Source: Profftia sp020342455 (GTDB lineage Bacteria > Pseudomonadota > Gammaproteobacteria > Enterobacterales > Enterobacteriaceae). From it: a stretch of 64,000 nt of DNA. Within the stretch, counting starts at the first letter, position 1; the number at the start of each line of letters is the position of its first letter. The stretch spans positions 62,001 through 126,000 of the forward strand of contig NZ_CP080506.1 in the NCBI RefSeq assembly GCF_020342455.1, read 5' to 3'. Shown piece by piece: positions 32,176-44,282 of this stretch. The notes below the pieces were generated by a model. It was not told the origin of the DNA and made no database searches. It saw nothing but the letters and a program-made list of their open reading frames with translations. The position numbers and the translations under genes are program-made.

Positions 32176-33432
32176 ATGTTTAAACTTAAAATCAACATTG
32201 CTAACTATGATACCAAATTATGGCAAGCCATGGAAAAGGAAGTGTTACGTCAAGAAGAACATATTGAACTAATAGCATCAGAAAATTATACTAGTCCACG
32301 AGTTATGCAGGCTCAAGGATCTCAGTTAACCAATAAGTATGCTGAAGGTTATCCCGGGAGCCGTTACTATGGAGGTTGCCAGTATGTAGACATAGTAGAG
32401 AAATTAGCTATCGATCGTGCGAAAATATTATTCGGTGCTGATTATGCCAATGTACAACCTCATTCTGGATCTCAAGCTAACTTTATAGTTTATACTGCTC
32501 TCTTAAAGTTAGGTGATTCTGTTTTAGGAATGAATTTAGCACATGGAGGCCATTTAACTCATGGTTCCCCAGTTAACTTCTCAGGAAAAATGTATAATTT
32601 TACTCCTTATGGTACTAATAAAAATGGTCATATAGATTATGAATATTTGGAAACTAAGGCTAAAAAGCAGCAATATAAAATGATTGTTGGTGGTTTTTCT
32701 GCATATTCTGGCGTTGTACATTGGGCTAGGATGCGTGAGATTGCTGATAATATAAATGCTTATTTATTTGTAGATATGGCTCATGTTGCTGGCATGGTAG
32801 CTGCAGGATTATATCCAAATCCAATTCCTTATGCTCACGTTGTAACAACAACTACACATAAAACATTAGCTGGTCCTCGTGGCGGTTTAATTTTAGCTAA
32901 AGGAGGAACCGAAGAGATGTATAAAAAACTAAATGCTGCCACATTTCCAGGTGCTCAAGGAGGACCGCTTATGCATGTAATTGCAGCAAAAGCAGTAGCT
33001 TTTAAAGAAGCCATGGAACCAGAATTTAAACAATATCAACAACTTATTATAAGTAATGCTAAGGCAATGGTTGTCATATTTCTAAATCGTGGTTATAAAG
33101 TAGTTTCTGGAGGAACTGAAAACCATATGTTTTTAATCGATCTGATTGGGAAAAATATTACAGGTAAAGATGCTGAATATGCCTTGAGTAAAGTAAATAT
33201 TACTGTAAATAAAAATAGCGTACCTAATGATCCTAGAAGCCCATTAATAACTTCAGGTATACGTATTGGGACTCCTGCTATTACACGTCGTGGTTTTCAA
33301 GAAGATGATTCTTGCGAGCTAGCTGGATGGATATGCGACATATTAGATAATATTAATGATAATAAAATTTTTGCATCCATTAAGAAAAAAGTTTTACATA
33401 TTTGTTGTCGCTTGCCGGTGTACGTATTATAA
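32176..33432 (+). CDS. glyA: serine hydroxymethyltransferase
   Basis: PLP enzyme that converts serine plus tetrahydrofolate to glycine and methylene-tetrahydrofolate, the main source of one-carbon units. It is 418 residues from the ATG at 32176 (E. coli 417), which has AGAGG just upstream; an upstream in-frame TTG at 32131 has no such support. Present are IELIASENYTSPRV, YAEGYPGSRYYGG, the PLP lysine K229 in TTTTHKTLAGPRGG, and the C-terminal GTPAITRRGF. Conservation is very high over the whole length. A tandem repeat begins at the stop codon. In this window its product would serve dTMP, purine and methionine synthesis; its usual partners are elsewhere. Confidence 0.98.
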   Translation: MFKLKINIANYDTKLWQAMEKEVLRQEEHIELIASENYTSPRVMQAQGSQLTNKYAEGYPGSRYYGGCQYVDIVEKLAIDRAKILFGADYANVQPHSGSQANFIVYTALLKLGDSVLGMNLAHGGHLTHGSPVNFSGKMYNFTPYGTNKNGHIDYEYLETKAKKQQYKMIVGGFSAYSGVVHWARMREIADNINAYLFVDMAHVAGMVAAGLYPNPIPYAHVVTTTTHKTLAGPRGGLILAKGGTEEMYKKLNAATFPGAQGGPLMHVIAAKAVAFKEAMEPEFKQYQQLIISNAKAMVVIFLNRGYKVVSGGTENHMFLIDLIGKNITGKDAEYALSKVNITVNKNSVPNDPRSPLITSGIRIGTPAITRRGFQEDDSCELAGWICDILDNINDNKIFASIKKKVLHICCRLPVYVL

Positions 33433-33496
33433 TTTATATATTTATATATTTATATATTTATATATTTATATATTTATATATTTATATATTTATATA
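33433..33496. repeat. tandem repeat, TTTATATA x8
   Basis: Eight perfect copies of an 8-bp unit beginning immediately after the glyA stop codon, so it would be the start of the glyA 3' untranslated region. Such arrays are length-variable by slippage. Confidence 0.92.
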
Positions 33497-33523
33497 ACTA
33501 TATAAATAAGCATGGTTTTGTAC

Positions 33524-33564
33524 CTTATATTAATTACAGGTAATTACTCTATAATTAATATAAG
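33524..33564 (+). terminator. candidate terminator of glyA
   Basis: A 13-bp perfect stem (CTTATATTAATTA and complement) with a 15-nt loop, about 90 nt after glyA. No strong U run follows, so moderate confidence. Confidence 0.45.
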
Positions 33565-34261
33565 ATATTACTATCTTTAGTTTTATTATTTTGTATTATT
33601 TATACTCAAATATAATTAGATCTTAAAAATAATTAGAAAGTAATAAAACTAAAATTTATCATAGTTCTATTGATCTATTAAAATAATGTGTAACCTAATT
33701 TAAAATAAAATAACTTATCATACTACATAATTCATAAAATATTTTTTATAGTATATATATAAATTACTTTTTATTAATTTTGAAATTATCTTAATTACTT
33801 TTATAAAAACAAATTTTCTTATAAATATATTTGCAATAATACTACCTTTTCTCCTGAAAATTATTAATATATATTATTTAATAATATATAATCTTACATT
33901 TTTTGTGTATATCTTAATGTCTTATAATATTTATATTATATAATATTATATATACTTTAATATAAGATATTATTTAATAGAATTAACCAAGAGTTCATTT
34001 TTATAAAATATAATTTAATTTATTTATTAAATATTATATTTTATAAATATTATCAAATTTTTTAAAAAAAGTTATACTCCATACCTTATCTTAGTATTTA
34101 TTATAATTATAATATAAAATATTTTTATTAAATTATATTTTAAAAAGTTAATTTATATTTTTGATAGAATTTTTATAATAATAAAATGAATAATATTTTT
34201 TATAAAAAAATTTTTTAATATCTTTAATTTTTAATAAATCATTTTTTTTAAAAGGCGTAAG

Positions 34262-35371
34262 ATGAATAATTTTTATAAAAACTATATAATATATGTATTA
34301 TTACTACTATTACTTACTGGATGTGTATCTCATCCGATAAGTAAAGGACAACAGTATAAGGATGGTAAAATTAATAAACCTCTAATACTTGTAGATACAC
34401 CTAATATCAAAGGAAAACCTATAAATATAAAAGATTTTTATAACCAAATTGATAAAATCAAACATACATCCCCTTTTTTATATAAAAAATATCATGATAC
34501 CTTCAAAATAGTTATTAAATGGCTGCAGGCTGGGGGGGATATTAATGTCATATCTAAGTTTAATTTAATAATTTATCAAATGGCAGGTATTGATCATTTC
34601 GGTAATGTTCAATTAACAGGGTACTACACACCAGTTATTCAAGCACGATATACACGTCAAGGTAATTTTCAGTATCCACTTTACCGCATGCCTATAAAAG
34701 AAAAAAATCAACTTTTACCTAATAGAACTTCTATATATAACGGTATATTAGACAACCGTAATTTAGTACTTGGCTATAGTAATTCTCTTATAGATAACTT
34801 TATGATGGAAGTACAAGGTAGCGGATATGTGGATTATGGCGATGGACTTCCATTTACTTTTTTTGGATACTGTGGTAATAATGGTTATAGCTATTATAGT
34901 ATTGGTAAAATTTTAATTAAACGTGGTGATATTATAAATGAAGAAATGTCTATGCATGCTATTCGCCAATGGGCTTATAAACATTCTATACATGAAGTTC
35001 GTGCATTATTAGAACAAAATCCTTCTTTTGTTTTTTTTAAACCAGAAAAAAATTCTCTAGTAAAAGGTGCTAGTGGTGTACCGTTATTACCTAAGGTTTC
35101 CGTTGCTTGTGATAGTAGATTGATACCAGCTGGATCCACATTACTTGTAGAGGTACCATTACTAGATTGTTATGGTAAATTTACTGGTAAGTATGAGATA
35201 CGTCTTATGCTAGCTCTAGATGTAGGTGGTGTGATTAAAGGTCAACATTGCGATATTTATCAAGGTATTGGTCAGGACGCGGGTGAAAAAGCTGGTTTCT
35301 ATAACCATTATGGTCGTATATGGATATTAGAGTCACCTATAATACAAGATTATTATTCGCCTAGATTTTGA
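34262..35371 (+). CDS. mltA: membrane-bound lytic transglycosylase A
   Basis: Outer-membrane lipoprotein that cleaves peptidoglycan between MurNAc and GlcNAc, leaving 1,6-anhydro ends. It is 369 residues (E. coli 365). A short lipoprotein signal ends in the lipobox LLTGC with C21 as the lipid-bearing residue. The MltA domain shows VQLTGYYTPVIQARYTRQG, MMEVQGSGYVDYGDG, EQNPSFVFFKP and the 3D region ALDVGGVIKGQHCDIYQG with the conserved aspartates, then NHYGRIWIL. It implies a peptidoglycan wall and a lipoprotein-sorting path. A run of seven G (34532-34538) lies inside the gene, in frame (A-G-G-D). An AGGCG site precedes the ATG. Confidence 0.97.
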   Translation: MNNFYKNYIIYVLLLLLLTGCVSHPISKGQQYKDGKINKPLILVDTPNIKGKPINIKDFYNQIDKIKHTSPFLYKKYHDTFKIVIKWLQAGGDINVISKFNLIIYQMAGIDHFGNVQLTGYYTPVIQARYTRQGNFQYPLYRMPIKEKNQLLPNRTSIYNGILDNRNLVLGYSNSLIDNFMMEVQGSGYVDYGDGLPFTFFGYCGNNGYSYYSIGKILIKRGDIINEEMSMHAIRQWAYKHSIHEVRALLEQNPSFVFFKPEKNSLVKGASGVPLLPKVSVACDSRLIPAGSTLLVEVPLLDCYGKFTGKYEIRLMLALDVGGVIKGQHCDIYQGIGQDAGEKAGFYNHYGRIWILESPIIQDYYSPRF

Positions 35372-35445
35372 GGTGGTTAACATTAAAAACAAACACTTAC
35401 ATAATTAAAATATTGTTTATAGATATTTAGTACAATTAATAATTG

Positions 35446-35471
35446 ATATAAAGAATAATAATTCTTTATAT
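35446..35471 (+). terminator. candidate terminator of mltA
   Basis: Perfect 11-bp stem (ATATAAAGAAT and complement) with a 4-nt loop about 75 nt after the mltA stop. A/T-only apart from two pairs and no long U tail. Confidence 0.45.
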
Positions 35472-36446
35472 TACTATATAATTTTATACAAATTATATAT
35501 TTGGGTATTGTATAATATATAAATTATCTTTTTTTAAGAGATTATATTCACTAAAGAAGTATAAAATAATTTAAACCTCGATAGTTATTATATAACTATA
35601 ATCATAAAATTAATAGTACAATATATATAATCTTATAAAGATATTTTAATTATTATAGATAATTTAGATATAAAATATTACTAATATAAATAGTAGTGAA
35701 TTTATACTAAGATTGTATCTTACTAGTTAGTAAGTATAAAGATTTAATTATTATTAAAATTATTTATAGTAAAAATAGTGAAAAAAATGATATAGTTTAA
35801 CAGTAATACTTGCTATTACAAGATTTTATTTTTAAATAAGTATAATAGTATTAAATAATTATTTAAACTTTTTTATTTTTTTAAATAAATAATAATAGTA
35901 TTATTAACCCTGAATATCTCAGTAAATATCATGAGTAATGTGTGATAAGAAATATAAAGGATATTTTAAGTAATTTTATTATATTTAATATAATTATATA
36001 AAATATATATTTTATTTTCTTTAATTAGATAAAAATATTTTCACCTGATTTCCTGGTATATATTATTAGATTCACTATCTTATTTAGCTTCTTTTATATA
36101 CTTTCTTTTGTTATTAGTAAATTATATATTTAGTTATATTTTAAATAAAATATTGTAAATAACATTTTATTGTAGATTATAAGATAGATAAAAAAATTAT
36201 AATTTATAATATTCTCTTTGAGAGATTATAGAGTACTTTTTGCTTATAATCTTATAAAATAAGTATTTATCTGAAATTATTTTCTAAAATTTAGAATAGT
36301 ATAAATATTACTAATATACACTACTTTTCATATAAAAAAAACTAATATTAAGTTATATTATATCTTTATATTTAGAACAGTAAAAAAAATATAATCTAGA
36401 TTTAATAAGATTTAATTATTAATAACTAATAATTTACTGCTTTTTA

Positions 36447-36473
36447 TTATATTTCAGTAATACTGAAATATAA
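36447..36473. repeat. 13-bp perfect palindrome
   Basis: TTATATTTCAGTA and its complement around a single A, in the convergent mltA/pssA gap. Confidence 0.75.
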
Positions 36474-37645
36474 AATTTATTTATATTTATTTTCGTTATT
36501 ATCCTTTTACCATACTTATAATATAACAATCATCCAATATAACTCCCTTAATAATATTTTATATATTTATTATAATATAAGCATGGAGAAGAAGTAAGAA
36601 TAATAGTTATATTAAGTTATCTTAATACTATATATAAAATAGCAAAATTGGCATATAAATAAATTTTTACTTATTCAAGTGAATTACTAATTTGTAGTAT
36701 ATAAATAAAAGATCCTTTGTATATATTATATTTATCAATTCTAATATTTTATTACAAATAAATATTATTATAATCTACTAGATATATCTATATTATAATA
36801 ACTAGTGTACTAGTTTATAGTATTAAATGTTTGTATTAATAGGTATTAAGTAATATCCTAATATTATTATTATTAATATATATTAAAAATAATTTCTTAT
36901 AAAGACTCTACCTGATTATATCAAATAATGGTATATTGGCATTATATTCAATGTATCTAAAATTTTTAATTATTATTATTCTTAGTAATATAAAATTACT
37001 CCTAATTTATTAATTATCAGAAATATATAATACAGGAAATAAACAGTTGTATATAATACATGTATTACATACTAGTAATAATGCGCAATTTAATATTTTT
37101 AAATAATTAATTATTTTTTAGAACATTAAAATATTTATTATATGCATATACATTTTATATAGTCTGGTTTTACTACTCACATAGTAACTATAATATTATA
37201 CGAGAGATAATGAAATTAAGATTACACCTTATAAATAAGATAATGAAAGTTAGCGAATATTTTTATAATGATTTTAAGATACAAATTATTTTATATAAAA
37301 ACTTAATATTAGATTAGTTTTGATACAAACAGTTACTAGTTTAGCATTATTGCGTTATACCACTTTAAATAAATTACATTTTTGACTATATAAATATATA
37401 ATAAATTTGATAAACTTATTTATTGATATTAAATATCATAAAATTAAGAAATATTTAATTAGATCATATAAAAATTATTACAGTTAATATTGTTATATTA
37501 TAATTAACAGGTATTATTATTATGTATATAACAAATAAAATCAAAAAACTAATTGTAGTTGTTAGTTTTTTTAAAATAATAAATTTATTTCTATATTATG
37601 ATAGATAAAATATAAACATCTAAGTAATAGTCATCCAATAATTAG

Positions 37646-39001
37646 TTATAAAACTTTGTTAATAAGATAATCTATACGAACTATTCTAAATAGTCTTATT
37701 AATTTACGTACTTTTATTGGATACTGTTGAATAGTTTCTAATTCAAGATTACTATTAATAATACGAGTATTACCTCGAATGCACTCTAGCTCCTTCTGAA
37801 ATTTTTGACTTAATTGATACTTAGGATCATGTATAAGAATTGCGTTCTCTAAATCAAGGAGCCATGAGCGTGGATTTAAGTTACTACCTGTAATTAATTG
37901 CCATTCATTATCAATCCATATACCTTTAAGATGGAAAGTATTTTGTTTATCTGTCCAAAGACGGATAGTTAGTTTTCCATTATCTATAAAATGTTGTAGA
38001 AAACTTATAAAATTCAATAAATTTATTTCATATAGATAAGGTAGTATACCAGTAATTTTAAATTTCTCATTGACTGGAATATAAAAATCGTTTGCTTGTT
38101 TATCTCCTACAATAATTTCTACTTTTTTATCTTTGTACAATAAATTAGTAATATTGCGTAGTAATATATCTGGAATATTAAAGTAAGGTGTACATAAAAT
38201 TATATTACTTACTGTACTACATATAAGATACTGGATTGTTTGATTCAGCAAGCTATATTTACCTAATCCAACAAGGGGAGTTACTGATAATTCTTCATTA
38301 CTTGCAATCGATGCAACATCGTACTTATAATAACGTAATATATGGCGTAGTTGGAGCGTTTTATAGCATATTAATAGTCTTTTAGTACGATAATTAAGGT
38401 CTAAACGTTGAGCAGCAGGGTGAGTGAGTATTTTATTTTGAATAAAATCAGACATAGTATCTGCTAGACTGCTATTCTGAATAAAATAGTAACGATCATA
38501 GCGATATTTGTCGTAACAATGTAAATAAACATTATTCAAACTAGCCCCACTATAGATTACACAATCATCAATAATAAAACCTTTAAGGTGAAAAACACCT
38601 AATATTTCTCTAGTATTTATTGGTATTCCGTAAATAGGTACTAAAATATTAGGATATTGATTTGTCATAAAATAATACCAATCAGTATTAGTCTGCGTAG
38701 TAGTAGTTCCAATACGTCCACGTTGAGCGCGATGCCAATCCACAAGAATATATATTTCTAACTCTGGATGCTGTTGTTTTGCAATATACAAAGCATCAAG
38801 CACATCCTGTCCTCCTTTATCATTTTCTAAATACAAAGCTGTAATATAAATACGACGAGAAGCTTGGGAAATACTATCAATTAAAGCTAGACGAAAAGAA
38901 TCTGCCATAAATAATATCTGAACATCGTTAACTGTCTGGGGAATTTTTGGCAGCTGTAAGAGATGTTGTTGGCATTTTACTTGTTTATATATAGATAACA
39001 T
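37646..39001 (-). CDS. pssA: CDP-diacylglycerol-serine O-phosphatidyltransferase (PLD family)
   Basis: Makes phosphatidylserine, the precursor of phosphatidylethanolamine, at the inner membrane surface. It is 451 residues, the same as E. coli PssA. Both phospholipase-D HKD motifs are intact: H138-L-K140 with D145 (HLKGFIIDD) and H357-L-K359 with D364 (HLKGIWID). LVDWHRAQRGRIG, YSGASLNNVYLH, LSVTPLVGLGK and NPRSWLLDLENAILIHDP also match. Retention indicates the symbiont still makes its own PE membrane. A 13-bp stem-loop lies about 110-140 nt upstream of the start. No ribosome site is obvious. Confidence 0.97.
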   Translation of the reverse strand: MLSIYKQVKCQQHLLQLPKIPQTVNDVQILFMADSFRLALIDSISQASRRIYITALYLENDKGGQDVLDALYIAKQQHPELEIYILVDWHRAQRGRIGTTTTQTNTDWYYFMTNQYPNILVPIYGIPINTREILGVFHLKGFIIDDCVIYSGASLNNVYLHCYDKYRYDRYYFIQNSSLADTMSDFIQNKILTHPAAQRLDLNYRTKRLLICYKTLQLRHILRYYKYDVASIASNEELSVTPLVGLGKYSLLNQTIQYLICSTVSNIILCTPYFNIPDILLRNITNLLYKDKKVEIIVGDKQANDFYIPVNEKFKITGILPYLYEINLLNFISFLQHFIDNGKLTIRLWTDKQNTFHLKGIWIDNEWQLITGSNLNPRSWLLDLENAILIHDPKYQLSQKFQKELECIRGNTRIINSNLELETIQQYPIKVRKLIRLFRIVRIDYLINKVL

Positions 39002-39110
39002 TTATAATTTAATTCTTATTTTATTATTAATAAAATAAATATTTTATTATTATATTAGCAAAGAAAAATATATTCTTGCAGAAGCAAAATATAATAAGAT
39101 AAATATCTTT

Positions 39111-39142
39111 ATAATGTAGAATACTTAAATATTCTACATTAT
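39111..39142. repeat. 13-bp inverted repeat upstream of pssA
   Basis: ATAATGTAGAATA and its complement with a 6-nt loop, about 110 nt upstream of the pssA start. Could be the terminator of a lost gene or part of the pssA control region. Confidence 0.7.
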
Positions 39143-40587
39143 ATTAATCTAATATTATTTAGATAGGATAGAAAAATGCATTTTCTACCTTGCATTTAGT
39201 GCTGATTATGTAATAATTTTAAATATATTCTTAAAAATATTTTTATTCACTCCATTATCTATCTATAGTAAACGTATACTATACTGAATATAAAATTAAT
39301 TTATGAATTATTAGTTCATAATAATTCATAAAAATATTATAATCAGTTAATTAGTGATTAAGTTAATATAATTTGTATATTACCTAAATATTCTATTATG
39401 ATAGTTTATTTCTTTATACAGATCTAATATATACTGAATAATATACATAATTTTACATTTTAAATAATTTATTGCAGTATAATTAAAATTAGGAATAATT
39501 AATTATATCAGAGAATATAAAATATTTTGTAATTAATTAGATATTATCATTTTGTAATATTAACCACTTATCTTAATTAGGTTCTGATTTTTTCATATAG
39601 TAAGAAGATTTTATTATGTATAAATAAGAATTTATAATAACTTTATGATTTATGTTATTATAGATATAATAATACAATATTTAATCCTATTAATAGGACC
39701 TTAATTTTATATTAAAATATATCCTTATTACGAAGCCCAAAAGACTCTTATACATAAATATTAATATTGATCAGTAATAAAAATTACTACATACTTTTTC
39801 TATATTTTTGTAACAGAGTATATTTATATACAATGAGAATACTTTATTTGATGTGCGAGTACTATTAGAAATAGCACTTAAGATTAATAAATTAATATAA
39901 CTATTCATTAATCCATTTTTATATGGCTTACTTATATAAGTATTTCTTATTTTGTAATCAACTTAAATATATAATTTTATATAGTAAGATAATAGAGTTA
40001 TACTCTATTATAGTACAATATTAATCTTTAAACTATTAATACTAATATAAAAACAGTATTTTTACTAAAACTTATATAATAATGTAGGCATTAAATTACT
40101 TAGTATTATTATAAGTTTATAATATGAATGAATAATTTTATTTATTTATTTGTTCTAGAAGAACTAACTTAGCATAATTATATAATATCTATATATTTAT
40201 ATAGAAACGTATCTTCATAACTGTTATATAAAATATATAACACTTATCTCTATAAAATAGAGATCTATTCTTGCTACTCTTTAATATAAAAAATATATTT
40301 AAAATCGATAATATACTAATATTACTCAGGTATTTTATGAATTAAAATATATTATCTAAAGTATAAAAATAAATATTTATCTTATTATACATATAAAATA
40401 AAAAAACTTTTTTAAGTTTGTAAAAATTTTATAGTTTTTATATAACTGTTTGTATTTAAAATAATACATCTAATAATACTAACCGAGGAGTATATATCCT
40501 ATATATATAGATGAATAGTACTATCATATTAAAATAATATATTAAGGTAATGACTATATGGATATCTTAATAAGATAAGGAGATACT

Positions 40588-40636
40588 TTATTATATTTCT
40601 TAATTTTATATTAAATAAAATTAAGAAATATAATAA
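40588..40636. repeat. perfect 22-bp inverted repeat, 5-nt loop
   Basis: Arms 40588-40609 and 40615-40636 are exactly complementary and include one G/C pair (TTTCTTAATTTT core). Located in the middle of the gene-free 4.2-kb interval. Confidence 0.85.
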
Positions 40637-42088
40637 TATTAATTCAATTAATATTTAATAAAATCACTGAAATTTAGTATATCACAATATTTATTGTGAA
40701 TAATATTCTTGTTAAGTAAAATTTATGATAAATATATTTCATATATGATGATATTAATAAGATATATATAATAACAGAATTACTTAATATAAATAAGATT
40801 ATTATATACACAAGGTAACTAAAGTATGGCAATAAATTATATGTATTTAAAGTAATATAAAGTTAAGTATTTTAGGAATACTCAATATACGATACAAGTA
40901 ATTTTATATTCTATATAGTAGTTAATAAATATTCTTTGCAATAAAGTAAGAAAATATTTCTTATAAAGAATAAGATATATTATCTTATAATATACAATAG
41001 TTAAAAACTATCTATTCTGTAATTATTAATATGTAATAATTATAGCTAATTATATATTTATAGTAAATAATTAAAACTATTTAAGACAAACATATATCTA
41101 ATATTTTAGATTATATAGTATAATTATAATTTAATATTTTAAATTATATTTTTTACATAAATACATATTTTTACTAATTAATAAATTAAAAAGGCATAAA
41201 GTATGGAGTACATAAAATGTTATAATTTTATATATTAATAATTAAAATATTAAAATGATATTTAATATAAAATAAATTATGAAAAATTAACATATCAATT
41301 TATTTATTTATACTTGAATATATACAATTAACTTAAGCATTAAATTATCACTATAACCAACTTACTTATAAAGAATTAATACTTATGAATTACATATAAG
41401 ACTATAGTATTTAATATTACGTTCTAATTAATAATTTTGGTATTGAAATAATACTGAAGTATTATTAAAGCTAATAATAGTATAAAAATAGAAAGTATAA
41501 AAGTAAAATTACATAATAATCTACATGTTAAGAGCATGCGTTAATACACTAATAGAATGGTAAGTATTTATATCTTATATAATAATTATTAATATGTTTT
41601 ATAAAATATAGATTATCAGGATATTTAGATAAAGTGATAATCACTATCTGTAATATAGATTATATCTATTATATAGTTTTCTTTGCAGAATCTGGTCTTT
41701 AATGTATAGTAGGTAGAAACACAACAATAATAATACTATTATAAACTAACTGACCTATATTAACTCGCTTTATTTTAATAAAAACTAATATTGTAGTATT
41801 AAGTATTAACTAACTAACTAATATTCTATTAAACTGAGTGTTAATATCAGTACTCTAATTTGTAATTATATAAAATAATCTTGAGAGCTAATTTAATATT
41901 TATACCAAATCAATATAGATATAATACATATTAATATGTATCCGTCATACTAGTTAGTTAACTATACAATAGCATTGCTTAGTAAGCTATTTTTCTTTTA
42001 AACACTAAATAACTTTAAATATTTACTAAATTATTGTAATATATTTTCTTATTAATACGTCATATTAAAGTATTCATCAGTTATATTA

Positions 42089-42111
42089 AGGCTTATTGTA
42101 TAAATAAGCCT
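42089..42111. terminator. GC-containing stem-loop, possible relic terminator
   Basis: AGGCTTATT and its complement with a 5-nt loop, followed on the plus strand by CCTTATTAT. It is one of the few hairpins here with consecutive G/C pairs. No gene is nearby to use it. Confidence 0.45.
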
Positions 42112-42802
42112 CCTTATTATGGCTAATAACATAACTAATATACTGATATAAAAAAATATATCTAATAATATATTATATATTTACTTAATAAAAATAAAGC
42201 ATTACTTATTGTACTAATATATTTTCATGCTTTTATTTTTATAGTTTAAAATAATTTAAAACCATCTTTTTATAATAAAAATATATTTCATAATATAGAA
42301 TACGTTTTTAGTAAAAAATAGTTATTAACTACTTATAATGAAATAGTTATTATAACCTAATAAATTTATTTCTAATAAATATTACATCAAAATAACTAAT
42401 TATTTTAATTTGAATATCAAAATTTTACAAACAATAATAAATATTAAAGTATGATTTTTAATATATTTTATTGGTTTTTATATACCTTAATCACTAAGTA
42501 AAAATATTTATTAAATAATATATATACAAATATATTATATAATTTTTTAATAACTAAGAATAATTTTCTCTACAATTACTATTGTAATGCTTTAATCATA
42601 CCTTCCTTTAAGGATAAGAAGTGAAAAATATTTTTCTAATTTTATTTTGCAAATTAATTCTTGATAGAATAGTTTTGATCTTTAACAGACAACTTATAAT
42701 ATATCAATATCTATCACAAATTGACTGCTAAAATCAATCATAATATATATATACTAAATTATTATTAGTATATATCTATGAAAGTTATTGTATAATTTTA
42801 AA

Positions 42803-42833
42803 ATACAATTAATATTATTAATATTAATTGTAT
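42803..42833. repeat. 15-bp perfect palindrome
   Basis: ATACAATTAATATTA and complement around a single T, about 400 nt downstream of the rph 3' end. Confidence 0.75.
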
Positions 42834-43238
42834 AATTTATCTTTAGCGATGTAATCTCAAATTACAATACTTAAAATAAGTTAATATTATTAGTAATAAT
42901 CTAGATGATGTAAAATACCCTAGTATATCAACCAATAAAATATAATAAATTATATAAGAATATTAAAAATATTAATAATAATTTATTTATAACTCTAGTT
43001 TTATAAAAATTATAAGGCAACATTATTAAGAGGGAGAAGATTGCTAAATATTGAATCATCTGTATTTAGTTTCAAAGTAAAAATACTTTAGCACAAAAAT
43101 ATGAAGTATTTACTGAATTAATAACTAACTCAATAATTGTACTACTATAATAATTATAAGTATTGTAATTATTTTATATTAATAAAATATCATAAAATAT
43201 CTTAATTATTTTAAGAAAATCTATAAAAATATAAATAT

Positions 43239-43955
43239 TTAATTTTGCAGTGCTTCTTTCTGCGACTTAATAATAGCTTTTATTCCTATTTTGGCTACAA
43301 TGAGTAGTTCTAAAAATTGTTTATGACTAAACGGATTTCTTTCTGCAGTACCTTGCACTTCAATCATACGACCATCTTCTAACATAACTATATTCATATC
43401 AGTTTCTGCGATAGAATCTTCAATATATTCTAAATCACATACAATTTGACCACTAACAATTCCAACAGATACCGCACCAACCATATTTTTTATTGGATTA
43501 TCTTTTAATTTACCTGTTGTTACTAAATTATTTATTGCATCAACCAAAGCTACGTAAGCTCCATTAATAGATGCAGTACGAGTACCACCGTCTGCTTGAA
43601 TTACATCACAATCTAACGTAATAGTAAGTTCACCTAGTTTTTTCAAATCTACCGCAGCGCGTATAGAACGAGCAATAAAACGCTGTATTTCCATTGTACG
43701 CCCATTCTGTCTACCCCGACTTACTTCACGTACTATACGACTATGAGTAGATCTAGGCAACATGCTATACTCTGCTGCGATCCAACCTTGTCCCTGACCT
43801 CTTAAGAAACGTGGAACTCCTTCTTCAACAGAAGCATTGCATATTACTTTTGTATTACCACATTCTACTAAGACAGATCCTTCTGCATATTGCGTATAAT
43901 GACGAGTAAGTTTAAATGGGCGGATCTGTTCGACATTTCGATCTTCTGGGCGCAT
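43239..43955 (-). CDS. rph: ribonuclease PH
   Basis: Phosphorolytic 3'-5' exoribonuclease that trims tRNA precursors. It is 238 residues, the normal full length. The motif CDVIQADGGTRTASINGAYVAL holds the active-site Asp residues; the phosphate-binding arginine region lies in EVSRGRQNGRTMEIQRFIARSIRA; LRGQGQGWIAAEYSMLPRST also matches. CGGAGA precedes the ATG by about 8 nt. In E. coli rph is next to pyrE, slmA and dut; here it stands alone and dut is 22 kb away. Together with rnpB and rnc it preserves a minimal tRNA/rRNA maturation set. Confidence 0.98.
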   Translation of the reverse strand: MRPEDRNVEQIRPFKLTRHYTQYAEGSVLVECGNTKVICNASVEEGVPRFLRGQGQGWIAAEYSMLPRSTHSRIVREVSRGRQNGRTMEIQRFIARSIRAAVDLKKLGELTITLDCDVIQADGGTRTASINGAYVALVDAINNLVTTGKLKDNPIKNMVGAVSVGIVSGQIVCDLEYIEDSIAETDMNIVMLEDGRMIEVQGTAERNPFSHKQFLELLIVAKIGIKAIIKSQKEALQN

Positions 43956-44282
43956 AGAAATTATCTCCGAAAATTGATTATTATTAATTTTCAGATACCT
44001 TAAAAATTATAGTATTATTAATGTTTTAATTATATTAATATACAATTCTCTTCATAAAGAATTTGTGATTAAGCTTACAACTAATACAGATATTATTCTC
44101 TTATAATAATAGACTAACTAATATCTTTTAAGGTATTGATATAAATATCAAATATTGTATAATTATACATTTATTTTTACAATCTACTCAGATAGGGTGT
44201 GATTAAATACTAAGTTTGCTTTACTAGTATCTAAATAATTAAGCTGTAGTATATAAAAATATTAATAAATAATTCTATTAAA
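43956..44282. other. short gap between rph and rpoH
   Basis: 327 nt of A/T-rich DNA; I see no gene and no convincing terminator. Confidence 0.5.

Larger units (their letters stand above)
33433..34261. other. gap between glyA and mltA
   Basis: About 830 nt with the TTTATATA array and one stem-loop; otherwise A/T-rich DNA with no gene. An AAAAGGCG element just before 34262 serves as the mltA ribosome site. Confidence 0.6.
35372..37645. other. convergent gap mltA / pssA
   Basis: About 2.3 kb without a gene. A 27-nt palindrome with TTTCAGTA (36447-36473) is the clearest element apart from the hairpin after mltA. Confidence 0.65.
39002..43238. other. 4.2-kb gap between pssA and rph
   Basis: No gene. 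It contains inverted repeats at 39111-39142, 40588-40636, 42089-42111 and 42803-42833. In E. coli pyrE follows rph in the cluster; nothing of it is visible. Confidence 0.65.
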
